A DNA stretch of 64,000 bases from Bradysia coprophila. Taxonomy: Eukaryota > Arthropoda > Insecta > Diptera > Sciaridae. The position numbers were made by a program, and so were the translations under genes. This document shows positions 26,758 to 38,049 of the stretch, in pieces. The notes beneath the pieces are model-generated. The model searched no databases and was not told the origin of the DNA. It was given only the letters and a program-made list of their open reading frames with translations. The stretch is from the NCBI RefSeq assembly GCF_014529535.1, contig NW_023503555.1, positions 7,688,001 through 7,752,000 on the forward strand, given 5' to 3'. The number at the start of each line of letters is the position of its first letter. Positions within the stretch are counted from its first letter, which is position 1.

Positions 26758-28263
26758 TGTACGGTTGCAAACGATTAGAACTCTCAGTCATTTCCCAATA
26801 CCGATGAAGTCAATGCCATCAATATTTTGTTTGTCAGATTCATTTCTGCCGTAGAAATTCTGAGGTTTACAAAGACGAAAGATGTTTCATTCCCTTGCCA
26901 CATTTCATTAAAATTTGCTTCAATTTCGAATTAATCATAAAATTAATTCCCTTTATACGATACCTATGTATTATGCAATAAATGTCAACTCAATAACAAC
27001 AACCAATAATATTCTATTGCTCAACTTTTAATGTTATATTAATTTGTAAAATTTTGTTTAGCTTGTAAGTTTCGTTTTGTTCATTGTCCAACCACCGAGT
27101 GCCTATAAATGTATAAACTAATTTTAGTGAAAAGTTTTAGCAATACAACAAAAAAAAATTATTAAAATCACAGAGGTCAAAGTTTGTTTGAAAAGAAAAC
27201 AACAATTGACAAAAAGCAAATTCTATTTAAATGACGATGACGATGTGTGTGAAAACAAAGTAGAATTTTGAAGAATGGAATTGTTTATCCACCGCCATTT
27301 AATTTAGCACTTAAAATTAATGAAAATTGTTTTTAAATTTTAATTTAATTTTTTTAGATTAATTAATTTAAGTAAATAAAATTTTCAACTAGCCATTAGC
27401 CATATTTAATGAAAACAATTTTTTTTTTTGTGTTTCAACAACCCATCAAACTGAGTTAGATTTTAGTGCAAATTTAAAAAGAAAAAGTTTTTTTTTAATT
27501 TTAGCATAAAATCACTTTTAACTTGTAAGAGACATGTAACTAAGATTTATTATATATTGTTGTTCTCACAAAAAATTTAAAAATAAACAAAAAAAAACTA
27601 CAAAAAATTACTCTAGTTGATAGAAACAAAAAAAAACAAAAAACATTTTATTGAAAGAAAATTTTATATTTTTATTGAATTAATTAATTTTTGCGCATGA
27701 AAAGACTGATTGATATGGTATATATTAAATAGAAAATAGAAAATAAATAAAAATTTGAAGAAAAGAAAAATTATATTTAAAATAGTGAGATACGTAAAGT
27801 ATAATAGCGAATGACGGACGGAGGAAGAAATAATGAAAAGAAGATAAAACTAAAACTAAAAAATAAATAATTTTGTCATTGTGAATATTATATTAAATGC
27901 AAAACAAAAAGTTTAATGGAAGAAAATGAAAAATCACTTAAGACTGAATTAAATATACTGATAAACAAAATATAGTAAAGAAAATGTTGTTCAAAATGTA
28001 GAGAAAGTTTTTTTTCTGTTGGAGTCAAACGGTTTCCTAAATCAATTGTGAATAAACAAAACGAGAAAAATTCAACGAAATTTAATTAACAAAGCAAAAT
28101 AATGTCAAGCAATTTGGAAAATTTGAAAAATTTTAGAAAACCCAAACCAACCAAGTACACACAACGGTTGAATTGAGTTTTATTAAAATTTGAATGCACT
28201 TTTGATATTTTTGACTATTATTAAACAGCTCGGAGTCATGAACCAAATTGTACAAAAAATATT

Positions 28264-28348
28264 ATGATTTTCCACTCGTACCATTGGGTGCAGTAGGAGT
28301 CAGCGCACCATTGGGTGCAAAAGGAGTTAGGGCACCATTGGGTGCTCA
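28264..28348 (+). repeat. 27-bp tandem minisatellite (about 3 units)
   Basis: Three tandem units with core ACCATTGGGTGCA and a spacer resembling AGGAGTCAG. The period is 27 bp, so the forward frame reads PLGAxGVxA repeats inside a 67-codon ORF at 28248-28451. A related inverted fragment (GACTCCGAATGGTGC) lies near 28900, and GCTCGGAG near 28227 mirrors CTCCGAGC near 28951, so the minisatellite may be internal to a 0.7-kb inverted-repeat element. Confidence 0.6.
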
Positions 28349-28959
28349 AGTGAGGACTGGAGAACTTATTGGGATTGTGATTCTAATAGTAATGGTACAA
28401 AAAATTAGTCCCATTGTGTTAGCGAAGCTGGAAACTCGCCTAAGTTTGTAAATTACAATTTTTGGAAGGTCTTCTCCCTGCACATTCAACGGAGATACAT
28501 TTAGTGACATCTCTAAAATTAACGAAAAATAATTTTTGAGAATGGTCTGTGTGAGCACACACAACAGTTTAAAGAGAAAATTTGCATACAAAGCACTGTT
28601 AAATCGAATATGATCTTTTAGCCGTTCTGTGTGCTCGTACAGATTTTTTTTTGAAATTTCTTTTTTGTGACTTGTAGAAGATAATCCCTCTATAAATATA
28701 AGCAGTATAACCAAATGTACCACCCATGAATGTGCAATTAGACGACTTTCCCAAAATCGTAATTTTTAATATCGGACGAGACTTCACCAGCTTCCCTTAC
28801 ATCCAAGTCACTAACTTTTTGTACTATTATAATTAAAACCTAAACGAATTAAAACACCAAATAATTCTCCAGCACTCACTTCGTAGCCTAGCTGCCCTGA
28901 CTCCGAATGGTGCTGGTGGAATATCAAAATTTTTAGCAGATTTTGCTCAGGGCTCCGAG

Positions 28960-30980
28960 CGGATTAATAAGAACTTTGATTCGAAAGTGCATTTAAATTT
29001 AATTGAAACTCCATTCAAACGCTCTGTGTAGTAAGAAAATCATCAAAATGTAATTGTTATACTAAAAAGATCAATGTTTTGCACACTGTTTTTTACAAAA
29101 AAATGAAAATAATTTTAAACAAAAATTTAGAGCTGGTAAACGAATATGTTTTTTGTGTTTTTTATTAAGTAAATGTGACAGATATTCTGTGTACAAATTT
29201 AAATAGAGAAAAGAATTCAATTAAAAAAATAAATTAAAATTAAAAATTAAAAAAAAATGCGCTGGGAAGATGCAATAAGATATCTGTTTAGTATGCCTTA
29301 TTGAAAATGCACATTTTTTATCTGTTACAACAAGATGAATGTTCCAGGATATTTTACAATCACTCGATAAGATCCGATACAAAAACCTATACATTTTTTT
29401 TTAAATTATAGTTAACATCCCCATCCCACCCACACTCTCATAAATGTAATAAAAATATTTTTTTGTTTTATATAGCACACAGGTTCTGTTACTGTGATTT
29501 TATTATGAATAATATTTGTTCGTTCGTTCGTTTTGATTAATTTGTAAATTTAATTTGTAAAACTGTACACCATAGACTGAGATTGAGTTCATTTTTTAAC
29601 TTTTACCAACAAAATAATTATTTTCTATTTGATTTCAAATGAAGAGAAACCAATTGTTACCATAATTTGCATTTATATTGTTAATCGGACTGATTCTGTA
29701 ATTTTAAGTTTCCGTCTCCTCCTCCGCTTTTTTTACATTTTCTTTTCTTCTTTCTCGCTTTTTCGTTCCTCTTCTGTCAAATGTTTTCGGCGTCATTTTT
29801 GCTGTGAATTTTCAAATATTTTTTTTTCGCCTTTTGTTGCTTGGAGAGCCGTAAGCGAACTATTTTCACTCGGTGAATTTGACAACTAATTTGGGAAATA
29901 CTTGAGATTTTACTTCCATCCGTCGGTATCTCTATACAAAGACTATTTTTGTGTAAATGATTTCCCAATTTTTCATAAATTTTCCCACTTTAGTTCAATA
30001 CTTTTCCTATTTTCTCGAAATTTGGGTAAAATTGTGAAAAGTATGGAAAAATTGGGACAATTCGGTGAAAAATGATTTCTGTCCTCTGTATGAGATGCTT
30101 GACCTAACGAGGGAGAAAATTTTAAAAAGCCGTATATTCGTGTGACTCTTACTCATCCTATGAGAAGCCATAAGGTCAAGAATCACAAGTAATTTTCCTT
30201 GTATATTACAAAATCTTTCAGAAAAATTGCTTGAAAATTCACAGCTCAAATTTTCGTCGCTTTATCTCAAATTGTTTTGCTTGTTCACTTCATGTCGAAA
30301 GAGTGCCGCCTACTTTCAAAAAGCAGAAAGACATTTTTAACGCAGCGTTGCCAACATTAATTTGTTATAACGTCCGCGTTAAAAACTTTACATTTTTTGG
30401 CGTGCACTTACAGTCTGAATTCTAATGCATCTACAGTTCGATTATTCTTCACCTTTTTTAAACTTAAATTTATTTTAAATAAATATTTTTTGTTTGTTTT
30501 GTTGACCAATAGAATTAATTCTTTTTCGTTTGGTTAAACTTATTTTTGAGACTGAAATTAAAAACGAGTATAAAAGGAAAATTGTATTTTAAACTGAGAA
30601 AAGAGAAAACAAAAAAGAAAATCCGTGCAAAGAAAAACAGTTTTTGTTAAAACGCAAAGAAAACGACACACTCAAAACAAAGTAGTTAAATGTGAAAAAA
30701 AAGAAATCAAAATTTGAAAAACAAAAAAAAATTCTTCAAACTATTCCACCCAAATTACTGTGCCTTTTTGTCTTAACGTGTGTGTATTTTGTGCTCATTC
30801 CAATAATGTAAACAAAAAAACAAGAAATTTAGAATAAAACGTATGAAAAATATAATGTGAAACTAATCTTTTACTGGGTGGGAAACACCCCGATCACTCC
30901 CTACTTATTCCCTCACTCCACTCATGCATAAGATACGAAACCGAATATTTACTTGCCTCAACAATCTACCGAGAAAAAAT
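28960..30980. other. Intergenic, AT-rich
   Basis: No gene recognised. Contains a TTCG tetranucleotide run at about 29518-29531 and a family J-like block at about 29938-30090 (GACTATTTTTGTG followed by TTTCCCAATTTT motifs). Confidence 0.4.
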
Positions 30981-30989
30981 GGATTTTCA

Positions 30990-31201
30990 CAACGCACTGC
31001 TCCTAGCATGAACATAAGAAATATTTGGAGGCTGATGAAGTCACAGTAGGCACTGCGTTTCTTTCGTGAAGATAGGTGACTTGTTTTAGTTGTGTGAGTT
31101 CAAACACACAATACAATCAATCTTAAGCGGTAGCTCTTATCACAAAAGCCTCCAAATTCGACGTTTGTCAAAGTAGTGTTCATGCTAGGAGCAGTGCGTT
31201 G
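30990..31201. mobile_element. Family A MITE, copy 1 (complete, with TSD)
   Basis: A 212-bp element with near-perfect terminal inverted repeats: CAACGCACTGCTCCTAGCAT on the left and its reverse complement on the right. It is flanked by an exact 7-bp direct repeat ATTTTCA at 30983-30989 and 31202-31208, consistent with a target-site duplication. Internal block TTTGGAGGCTGATGAAGTCA. There is no ORF, so it is non-autonomous. Other copies are at 48.47, 59.29 (diverged), 61.20 and 63.34 kb. Confidence 0.8.
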
Positions 31202-31209
31202 ATTTTCAT

Positions 31210-32340
31210 CTTTATCGACTCCCGAACTATAACAATAATGACCTAATCAGTTTTCGTTGCCTAACGTTCTACTTTGAGATCGCTCAATAGGTAATTATCT
31301 TTAACAATACCATTGGTAGGCTGAGCGACAAATCTAGCGAGACAGCGCCATCTATGTACTAGCAGCGAAACTAGTTAAAGCAATAGTCGAATGGACTAGT
31401 TCTCCCAACAATACCTTTGCCGGTAAGCCATACCAGGCAAGAGCTCACTTGATATGAGCCGATATTTTCAAATCTGGAAAGCAGCTCTATTTCGTAGTGG
31501 TGAGAAGACGTGTTACTTACGCATCTAGAGCCTAATAAAGTACTTTGCAATCGATGTCAAAATAGTTATTTACGTTTTATGTATAATAGATTGGTCTAAA
31601 GTTCGCAGAGACGACCATCACCCTATAAACTGTTATTCTGTTACTTATTCCATAACGTATTAAAAAGCGCCGAAGGCTGATTTTCTTCAACTTAAAAATT
31701 TAAATTTTTCCTCTTTTGATGAGATTGAACTAAATTTTAGGAACGAATTTCGAACGGGATCAACCACCAATATATCTAGCAAACATCATGTTATGAGAAG
31801 GACGACCATATCATAAGATGGATAGAAACACCGCTGATACAATGAACTTTACGCTCATTCAACCAATGAAATTACAAACCAGTCATGGTCTCTCCATACA
31901 AGCCGGAGGAAATAGCGATTTCATATAAGCAAACTCTCCTCTCAATGATTTTCGTTGAAATTTTGACATTAGACCATACCTTGTATATACTTTCATTGCA
32001 TTCAACAGCTGATGACGAGCTGATACCTCGAGTTCAAGAAAATACATTCGTAACTGTCTGTATAGCCGAAAACTCAATAACTATGGTATGTCATAAGAAA
32101 TGTCATCGATTTCACCACACTTTTGGCGCAAATCGATGTTGGGTAGCGTTGAATTTTGTCTATTATTTAAACAAAAAAGTGCGTAAAAATTCATGTTGCG
32201 GAATTATTTTTGTGATTGATGAATGATGTAAATAACGACAATTAGCCCATTAATGATATCCCATCCGATGAACCCACGTAATTTCTTCGTGCTGCACCAA
32301 AACTTCACCACTCGAGTATAGACTTAGCCGCATCTGTTTT
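31210..32340. other. Intergenic, nothing recognised
   Basis: The longest ORF (31885-32226, 113 codons, plus) has no recognisable domain and is not bounded by convincing splice sites. It is left as noise. Confidence 0.4.
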
Positions 32341-32351
32341 AAGTACATTTG

Positions 32352-32894
32352 TCAGAGAGATGCTAAGATTACGGCTGGGACGCCGTTTCGACGGATAGAG
32401 GGAATTTGTCAGCCTTTTTCATATAACGAATGAAATGTCAAAAATGGCTGACTTTTTCCAAAATTGGTCGGTTGTTTACAAAATAATTAATTTTTGACTA
32501 CAATGATTCGAGAAGCAGAATATGGAAATACGTTTGCATCGGTTTCAAAATTAACGTAAAGGGTTTTATTTGCAAGGTACTTTCGTATTATCTGAGATAT
32601 ACGCGTTCAAAAATTGGTCTCCAAAATTGCTTTTTTCAATTCGGAAATTGTGTACGAATACTGAATCTGATTTATAAATAAATGGACTTACGTTCATTCT
32701 GATCCCACAAGGATCATGTTAGCAATTTATTTCATTAAAATTGGTGATGCTGGAAGTATTAAAAAAAATCTGTGGTTATGTCTTTTTCAATTTGACAGCT
32801 GGTCGCATACGGTTCAAATTTTTTCAGAAATGATGGACAAATTCCCTCTATCCGTCGAAACGGCGTCCCAGCCGTCATATTAGCATCTCTCTGA
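32352..32894. mobile_element. 543-bp non-autonomous DNA transposon with 6-bp TSD
   Basis: Long, almost perfect terminal inverted repeats of about 55 bp: TCAGAGAGATGCTAA at the left tip, its mirror at the right tip, and GGCTGGGACGCCGTTTCGAC within both arms. An exact 6-bp flanking duplication CATTTG is at 32346-32351 and 32895-32900. The interior of about 430 bp lacks a transposase frame. The arm conservation suggests a fairly recent insertion. The superfamily is not assigned. Confidence 0.8.
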
Positions 32895-33400
32895 CATTTG
32901 TGTGTTAAAAACTATCCAGAAATCAACGCTCTTTAAAAAAAAAAACATCTACAAATACAGATTAGTTCTAAATGAATCTAAGAGTATACCTAGCGAGGAA
33001 ATTTGTAGGACGAAATGTGGTCCCAACATCAGTTTGTATAAGATACACAATACACTTTTCATATAATTTTACACCAATACATGTATGCATTGATGCTTTT
33101 GATAGTTCAATTTGCCTTGCCCTCGTAATTCTAAGGGCAAACACCTACCAATAAACATTTCGTATTTCATGTTGGGATATTTTACGTAATTTTGTTCTCT
33201 ATGTATAATTACTCTTAGAAATGAATAGATCATCTTCAAGATACGGTACTTTTAGCATGGATGGCATTTCTTGACGTGGATGGCATTTCAAACGGCCTTG
33301 AAATAGACGGCCCGGAAATAGACTTAACACAAGCAAACACACACTACCCGAGAAGTAGAGAAGTATCGAGGCTATTTAGAAATTTACTCCAACGGCTGAT

Positions 33401-33590
33401 GCTATTCGCACGCGCGTGCGAATAGCCATTCCTTGTTGTAATTGACTATTCGCACGCGCGTGTGCGAATAGCCATTCCACACTGTAGAATACATTCGAAT
33501 AGCCATTTCACATTGGATTTAAATATTCGCATGCACGTGCGAATAGCTAAACCTACGAGTACTGGCTATTCGCACGCGAAATCGAGCGCC
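33401..33590. repeat. Cluster of CGCG-centred palindromes
   Basis: About five related palindromes built on CTATTCGCACGCG and its mirror. The first, at 33401-33426, is a perfect 26-bp palindrome centred on CGCG. Near-perfect versions lie at 33446-33471 and 33522-33546, with halves near 33491-33504 and 33564-33580. Centres are about 37-45 bp apart and several are followed by CCATT(C/T)C. No transposon ends were seen. Confidence 0.75.
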
Positions 33591-33635
33591 CATGAAAAAT
33601 ACGAATATGATTCTCGCGCCCTATGTAAGGAAAAT

Positions 33636-33712
33636 TACGTGATGGTTAGAGTTGTTGCTTCATGAGCAATTGGCTTTATTGTCATGGGTTCAAAATTTGG
33701 TCAGAACAGAAT
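33636..33712 (+). other. tRNA-like relic or SINE head
   Basis: An A-box-like GATGGTTAGAGTTG is followed by an arm GTTGC-TTCATGA-GCAAT that folds as a 5-bp anticodon stem with a 7-nt loop carrying CAT. Next comes a B-box-like GGGTTCAAAATTT. Acceptor and T stems do not pair well, so this is not a functional tRNA gene. A tRNA-derived SINE fragment is the best guess. Confidence 0.35.
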
Positions 33713-33719
33713 TATTATT

Positions 33720-34350
33720 TACCATTAATGGCTCAAAAGGAGTGATAAAAACTGAGCTAGAGTGATTAAAATTAAACTTGAGCATTAAAAAGATTCTTCA
33801 GTCATCACCCAAAACAGTCTTGAATTTCGCAGAGATCGTCCAGATAATCATATTGATCATGAAAAGCCAATGCACCACGGACTATATAGAACTTTGTCCG
33901 GTTTTAATGTAAAAATTTCGGAAGAAAAAAATTTTTATGTTCAATATTGAACGTTAAGCCATTTCGATATTGTCAGCATTAAAATGTTCCAATAAAAATA
34001 ATTGTAAATTCAAATGTTCCAAAACGTTTTCGCTTTATTCTACCACTATTTTTCAACTTTTTGCTTTGTTTACTTGACTGCTCGCTTTCTCACGGCACTC
34101 ACACGGAGTAATTTTTATTGTGTGGAAAGCATACTTAAGTTTTAAAATTCGAGCTAAAATGTTGTCGACGTCAGTCGAATCGATACAAAACTGAACGTAT
34201 TCCAACGTTCAACATTTCAAAATTTTATTCCCCACTCTCACCAGTCAGAACGTTGGGTTACTCTGGGTCACTTTAGATTTTTAGTTTAGCGTAAAAATTC
34301 GGAAATCCGTACGGTCGGGAAGTTCAGATCTCAATTTTATTTTTATTTAC
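33720..34350. other. Upstream region of bora
   Basis: No gene. Probably contains the bora promoter. A TCAGA initiator-like motif lies at 34362-34366, 36 nt before the bora ATG, with no obvious TATA box. Confidence 0.35.
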
Positions 34351-34401
34351 TTTTCGTTCGGTCAGAACCGTACATTGAATGATCTACATTCCATCTGAGA
34401 C

Positions 34402-36197
34402 ATGGAAACCGATTCAGTTGACACTGCAAAACAAATTCACGTATCATCGCCATTCCGATTAGTCAACGGACAAAAGACTCCAACGCCGCCGAACTGTACA
34501 TATAATCCGGCAACAATTGGCAAATCGACGCCAAACAGTTTTCATGGCAATAAGTTTTTTAAGAACGTATTCAATACACCGCCGTCACGGTTATCGAAAG
34601 TGGTGCATCCGAAAGTGGTAAATCCATTTGAAGTGGGTCTGACAGAACGATTACATTTGCCGTTGATATGCAGGTAAAAATTGAATTATTCATTTCGATT
34701 GTCACAGAAAGTGTTGAATGGGACAGTGGGATTGTGGGAAAGGAATTTGTAGAATTTTTGGCGCTAAGACCAGGTGAATACTGTATACAAACATTGCTAT
34801 AGTAAACACCTTCACCTGGCGTTAATTAGCAAAGCCGATAGTGGAAAAATCCCATCAACTGTCAACAATGTCTGACATATGATTGCACTGAACAATTGTG
34901 CGCAATTTCAGTCCATCGTTGTTCCATCGTCCAAATACGCCTCAGATGTCGTCAACACATTTCGAATGGACCATAGACGAAATTTCTTCGTTGAATCCGG
35001 CTAGCTTTGAAGCACACGAAACACAATTTGCATCTACGACTGATCCAGAAACCGAAGCTAAGATTCAAGTGACATTAAGCTCGTTCTTTCGGGATCAAAT
35101 AATTGGTGAGTGTAGACCCTTCACACTAGTGGTCTAGTTTGAACCTACTGGCAGACGGTGATGCTTCACCACTTCACTATTCGTAACGACCTCCAATAAA
35201 AAAAAATATTTTCCAGTTCCCAGTCCAGTGGACTGTCCATTGCGAAATCAAAAAATTATTCTGTCCGACGAGCCGAAGACTGTACGCGACGGAATATGCC
35301 AGACTGAACTATCGCTACCACCGAACTTACCCAAAGATATCGAAGATCTCCTAAAGCCATATTTTACTCAGACAATGAATCAACAACAAAGTCCTGCCAA
35401 AGACTGTGATACAACGATCGATCATGATGCGCGCGATGCATTATTGAGACGTAAACTATTTAATCAATCGAGCAGCTCCAGCTCCAGTTCCGTGTACGAT
35501 GATCACATCGACCTGGATCTGGAATGTCTCAGTCCACCGCCATGTAGTCCGGAATTGGTTAGTATGGATTTATGTTTGCCTTCTATGCGAGGACACAATT
35601 TAAACGCAAAAAATTTCACCCTTTGACCAGAGGAGTAAATGCGTCGACGAACATGGTGTAACATCCGAGATGCCCGAGAGTGACAAACCGTTCTGTCCCC
35701 TTTCACCCATCAACATAGTGACACCGATCAAAATTCAAACGCCCAGCAGAAACGATTGGAGCTGCGAAAGCATGAAGTCGGTTTACAACAGCACACCGGA
35801 GTGTAGCCTGTCCAACTACCTAACCACATCGTCCCATTCGGTGAGCATTTTGAACGATACGAAAGAGAATAACATTGCCATGGACATGGATCTGACGATG
35901 TTCAGCATGACGGACGACGAAAAGCAACTGACTTACATGCGTACGCCGAGTCGTCGTCGGCATCGCTACTCGAGCCGGAAGAATTTGTCGCATTCGTTTT
36001 CCTGCTTGGACGATGATGTCGATGAGGACGTGAAACCGATCCCGGACGGTAATGTGTTGTGCAAAACCGATAGCGGTTTCAATGAAACGGATGACAAGGC
36101 GAACGATGAGTTTAATAAGTGGCCGGCAAAGCAATCGGTAGCAATTCCTAGCATCAGCGATACGATGGACGTCGACGCGGGCAGTCCGAGCGGATGA
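34402..36197 (+). CDS. bora: Aurora borealis (Bora), Aurora A activator
   Basis: Four exons join in one frame: 34402-34673, 34912-35105, 35217-35557 and 35631-36197, giving 457 aa. Introns (238, 111 and 73 nt) have GT-AG ends and phases 2, 1 and 0. The conserved Bora N-terminal core is visible: NPFE followed by LTERLHLP (about residues 75-88), CSPSLF across the exon 1/2 join, FEWTIDEISSLNP (108-120), RDQIIVPSPV across the exon 2/3 join, and QTELSLP followed by KPYF (about 184-205). RRKLF (233-237) looks like a cyclin-binding RxL site. Many SP/TP sites follow (SPPPCSPEL; LSPINIVTP). Family knowledge: Bora, phosphorylated by Cdk1, lets Aurora A activate Polo at mitotic entry. The C-terminal half is low-complexity Ser/Asp-rich and probably disordered. 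Confidence 0.88.
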
Positions 36198-36620
36198 TTG
36201 CATTGATCATTTTTTGACTGAATTGTGTGCAATGCCAACTGATTTGATGGAAATATTTTTAGAATTTTAATTTGTTAAATTTATGCAGCCAATTTGTGCC
36301 ATGATTTTGAAATGAATTTCCCCCCCCGTTCAATGTTAGGTGTAAAATGAATAGGAAAAAGATTTTTTTTTTTGTTTTTACCACTAAGTTTCGTTCGAAT
36401 TTTAATTGAGGGAATTTTTAGTTTAAAACCAAATTGTAATGTGGAGCCGTTTATGGCATCAATGTAAATTGCCATTGTTGACGTTGTTGGATACACATTG
36501 TAATTCGACAGTTAAATACAGTTAACAATTTCTGATGGAAACACGTCTTGCTCATTGCACTTATTATTCGTCTCCAGCCGTTACCACATTACTTATACTC
36601 CATTTCAGTCATACACCAGT
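36198..36620 (+). other. bora 3' UTR region
   Basis: AT-rich, no ORF. No clean AATAAA was identified. A foldback element starts at about 36623. Confidence 0.35.
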
Positions 36621-36622
36621 CC

Positions 36623-37137
36623 TCCACGGCACTTTGAGTCCCTCATAAGTCCACGGTTTCAGACCTATGCCAAATTGTTACGTCAACCGATACGAAAAAC
36701 ATTTTTTCTGCTACTATTGTTATCTAGCGCTATAAGCACTAGAACGAGGGTGGCTGTAGAGTATGTCTCACCAGTGATATATCTTAAAAAATCCAAACTG
36801 GTTGCAAAATGAAGGTGTTGGAGCCAAGTGACGAATGGAATTGAAAAATAAAATTTCAGTTGGTTGGGCATGCCAGATTGGTCAAATTTTTAGCAGCCTG
36901 TCAGGCACTCTCAACCAACCAACGAAAATTTTATTTTTCAATTCCATTCGTCATTTGGCTCCAACACCTTCATTTTGCAACCAGTTTGGATTTTCTACGA
37001 TGTGACACTGCTGAGATATAAACTAGGGCTACCCCTCTTCTCCTTCTTGTCGTAGAACAAGTGTTTTTCGTATCGGTTACATTAATTTGGCATAGGTTTC
37101 AAACCGTGGACTTATGAGAAATTCAACGTGCCGTGGA
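36623..37137. mobile_element. 515-bp foldback element with long arms
   Basis: A snapback structure. The left tip TCCACGGCAC mirrors the right tip GTGCCGTGGA. Inside, TCATAAGTCCACGGTTT, CCTATGCCAAATT and CCGATACGAAAAACA all recur inverted. The inner arms TTGCAAAATGAAGGTGTTGG and GGAATTGAAAAATAAAATTT are nearly identical mirror copies. Total arm length is about 230 bp, with a loop of about 60 bp near 36870-36900. No coding capacity. A MITE with long TIRs, or foldback type. Confidence 0.75.
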
Positions 37138-37437
37138 ACACTTGACTACCATGACTGTAAACTTTAAGGATGAATTTCCAACATATAGTGGAACCCGCGT
37201 ATCTGTCTGTAGTATCTGCGTGACATATCCAGAGTTTACTTCTCTGATTGCAGTGGCTTCTCGTTCTTCTCATTCTGCAGGTACCGGTGAAGATAGAAAT
37301 ATAGTTGCGATATAAATTGGTTGTCTAATTTCACTCGCAGCTCTATAATCAAGTTGTTGGAGTCGAATGGATCACATAATTTACGGAAGTCTACTTTCGG
37401 GTGAGTTCGACAGCTCGAATGTTGGAAAAGTGTTTCT

Positions 37438-37742
37438 ATAGAGTGTTATGATGAGTGAGAAGGAAATATAATTTGGACCAGTTATTTTAACTTGCCTTGG
37501 GGGACATGTCAAAATTTTGAATGTACCCCAAGGTAAGTTATAATTAACTGATATTCGGGTTTCTCGCTGACTATAGACTGTTATGGTAGGAGCGAGAATT
37601 CCCAAGACCAGTTAATTTAAGTAAGTTGCCTTGGGGTACTTGTCATTGCATATGTTCATTTAAATTTTTGACATATCTCCCAAGACAAGTTAAAATAACT
37701 GGTCCAAATTATATTTCCTTCTATCTCACCTTAACAGTCTAT
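37438..37742. mobile_element. 305-bp inverted-repeat element
   Basis: The outer arms are AAGGAAATATAATTTGGACC with CAGTTATTTTAACTTG, mirrored at 37682-37735. The tips ATAGAGTGTTA and TAACAGTCTAT are imperfect inverted repeats. A second, internal copy of the tip (ATAGACTGTTATGG near 37574) and of the TTGCCTTGGGG block suggests a nested or duplicated element. Confidence 0.65.
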
Positions 37743-37904
37743 TAAATTCGAAGGTGCAAAGCTGAATAAAAGGAACATTACGTTGCACTCGAATTCACCC
37801 GCAACTCGGGTTCCGTAGGTTTTTGCGGATTTTCACCTTCCTTATCCGTTTATTTACTTTGAGATTAAGGTCCCCCATTTCATCACTTCAATGTAGCAAA
37901 ATAC

Positions 37905-38045
37905 CGATTTTAACAGACGAGCAATTTGCGTTGATGGGACCGACAATTGTGCTGCATTTTCCATTGTAATCAGATATTCACCACAGGCTAAACATTAGAA
38001 AACGCAGATTAGCGATCCCATCAACGAGTAATTGCTCCTGTGGTT
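37905..38045. repeat. Family H palindromic repeat, copy 1
   Basis: About 140 bp with a left half containing GTTGATGGGACCGACAATTG, a centre TTCCATTGTAATCAGATATTC, and a mirrored right half GCGATCCCATCAAC. Two other copies occur at 40.31 and 44.06 kb. Confidence 0.6.
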
Positions 38046-38049
38046 TTGG

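Larger units (their letters stand above)
25223..28200 (+). other. rib 3' UTR / AT-rich downstream DNA
   Basis: Very AT-rich sequence with many AATAAA-type polyadenylation signals (the first good one near 25700) and poly-A/poly-T runs. No coding frame is credible. Family C copy 9 (26235-26390) and a family J element (26643-26757) lie inside. The real transcript end cannot be chosen from sequence alone. Confidence 0.4.

Noticed and set aside
33401..33590. CRISPR-like repeat array
   Set aside because: The repeats are palindromes of unequal quality with uneven short spacers in a eukaryotic locus; no cas-like genes.
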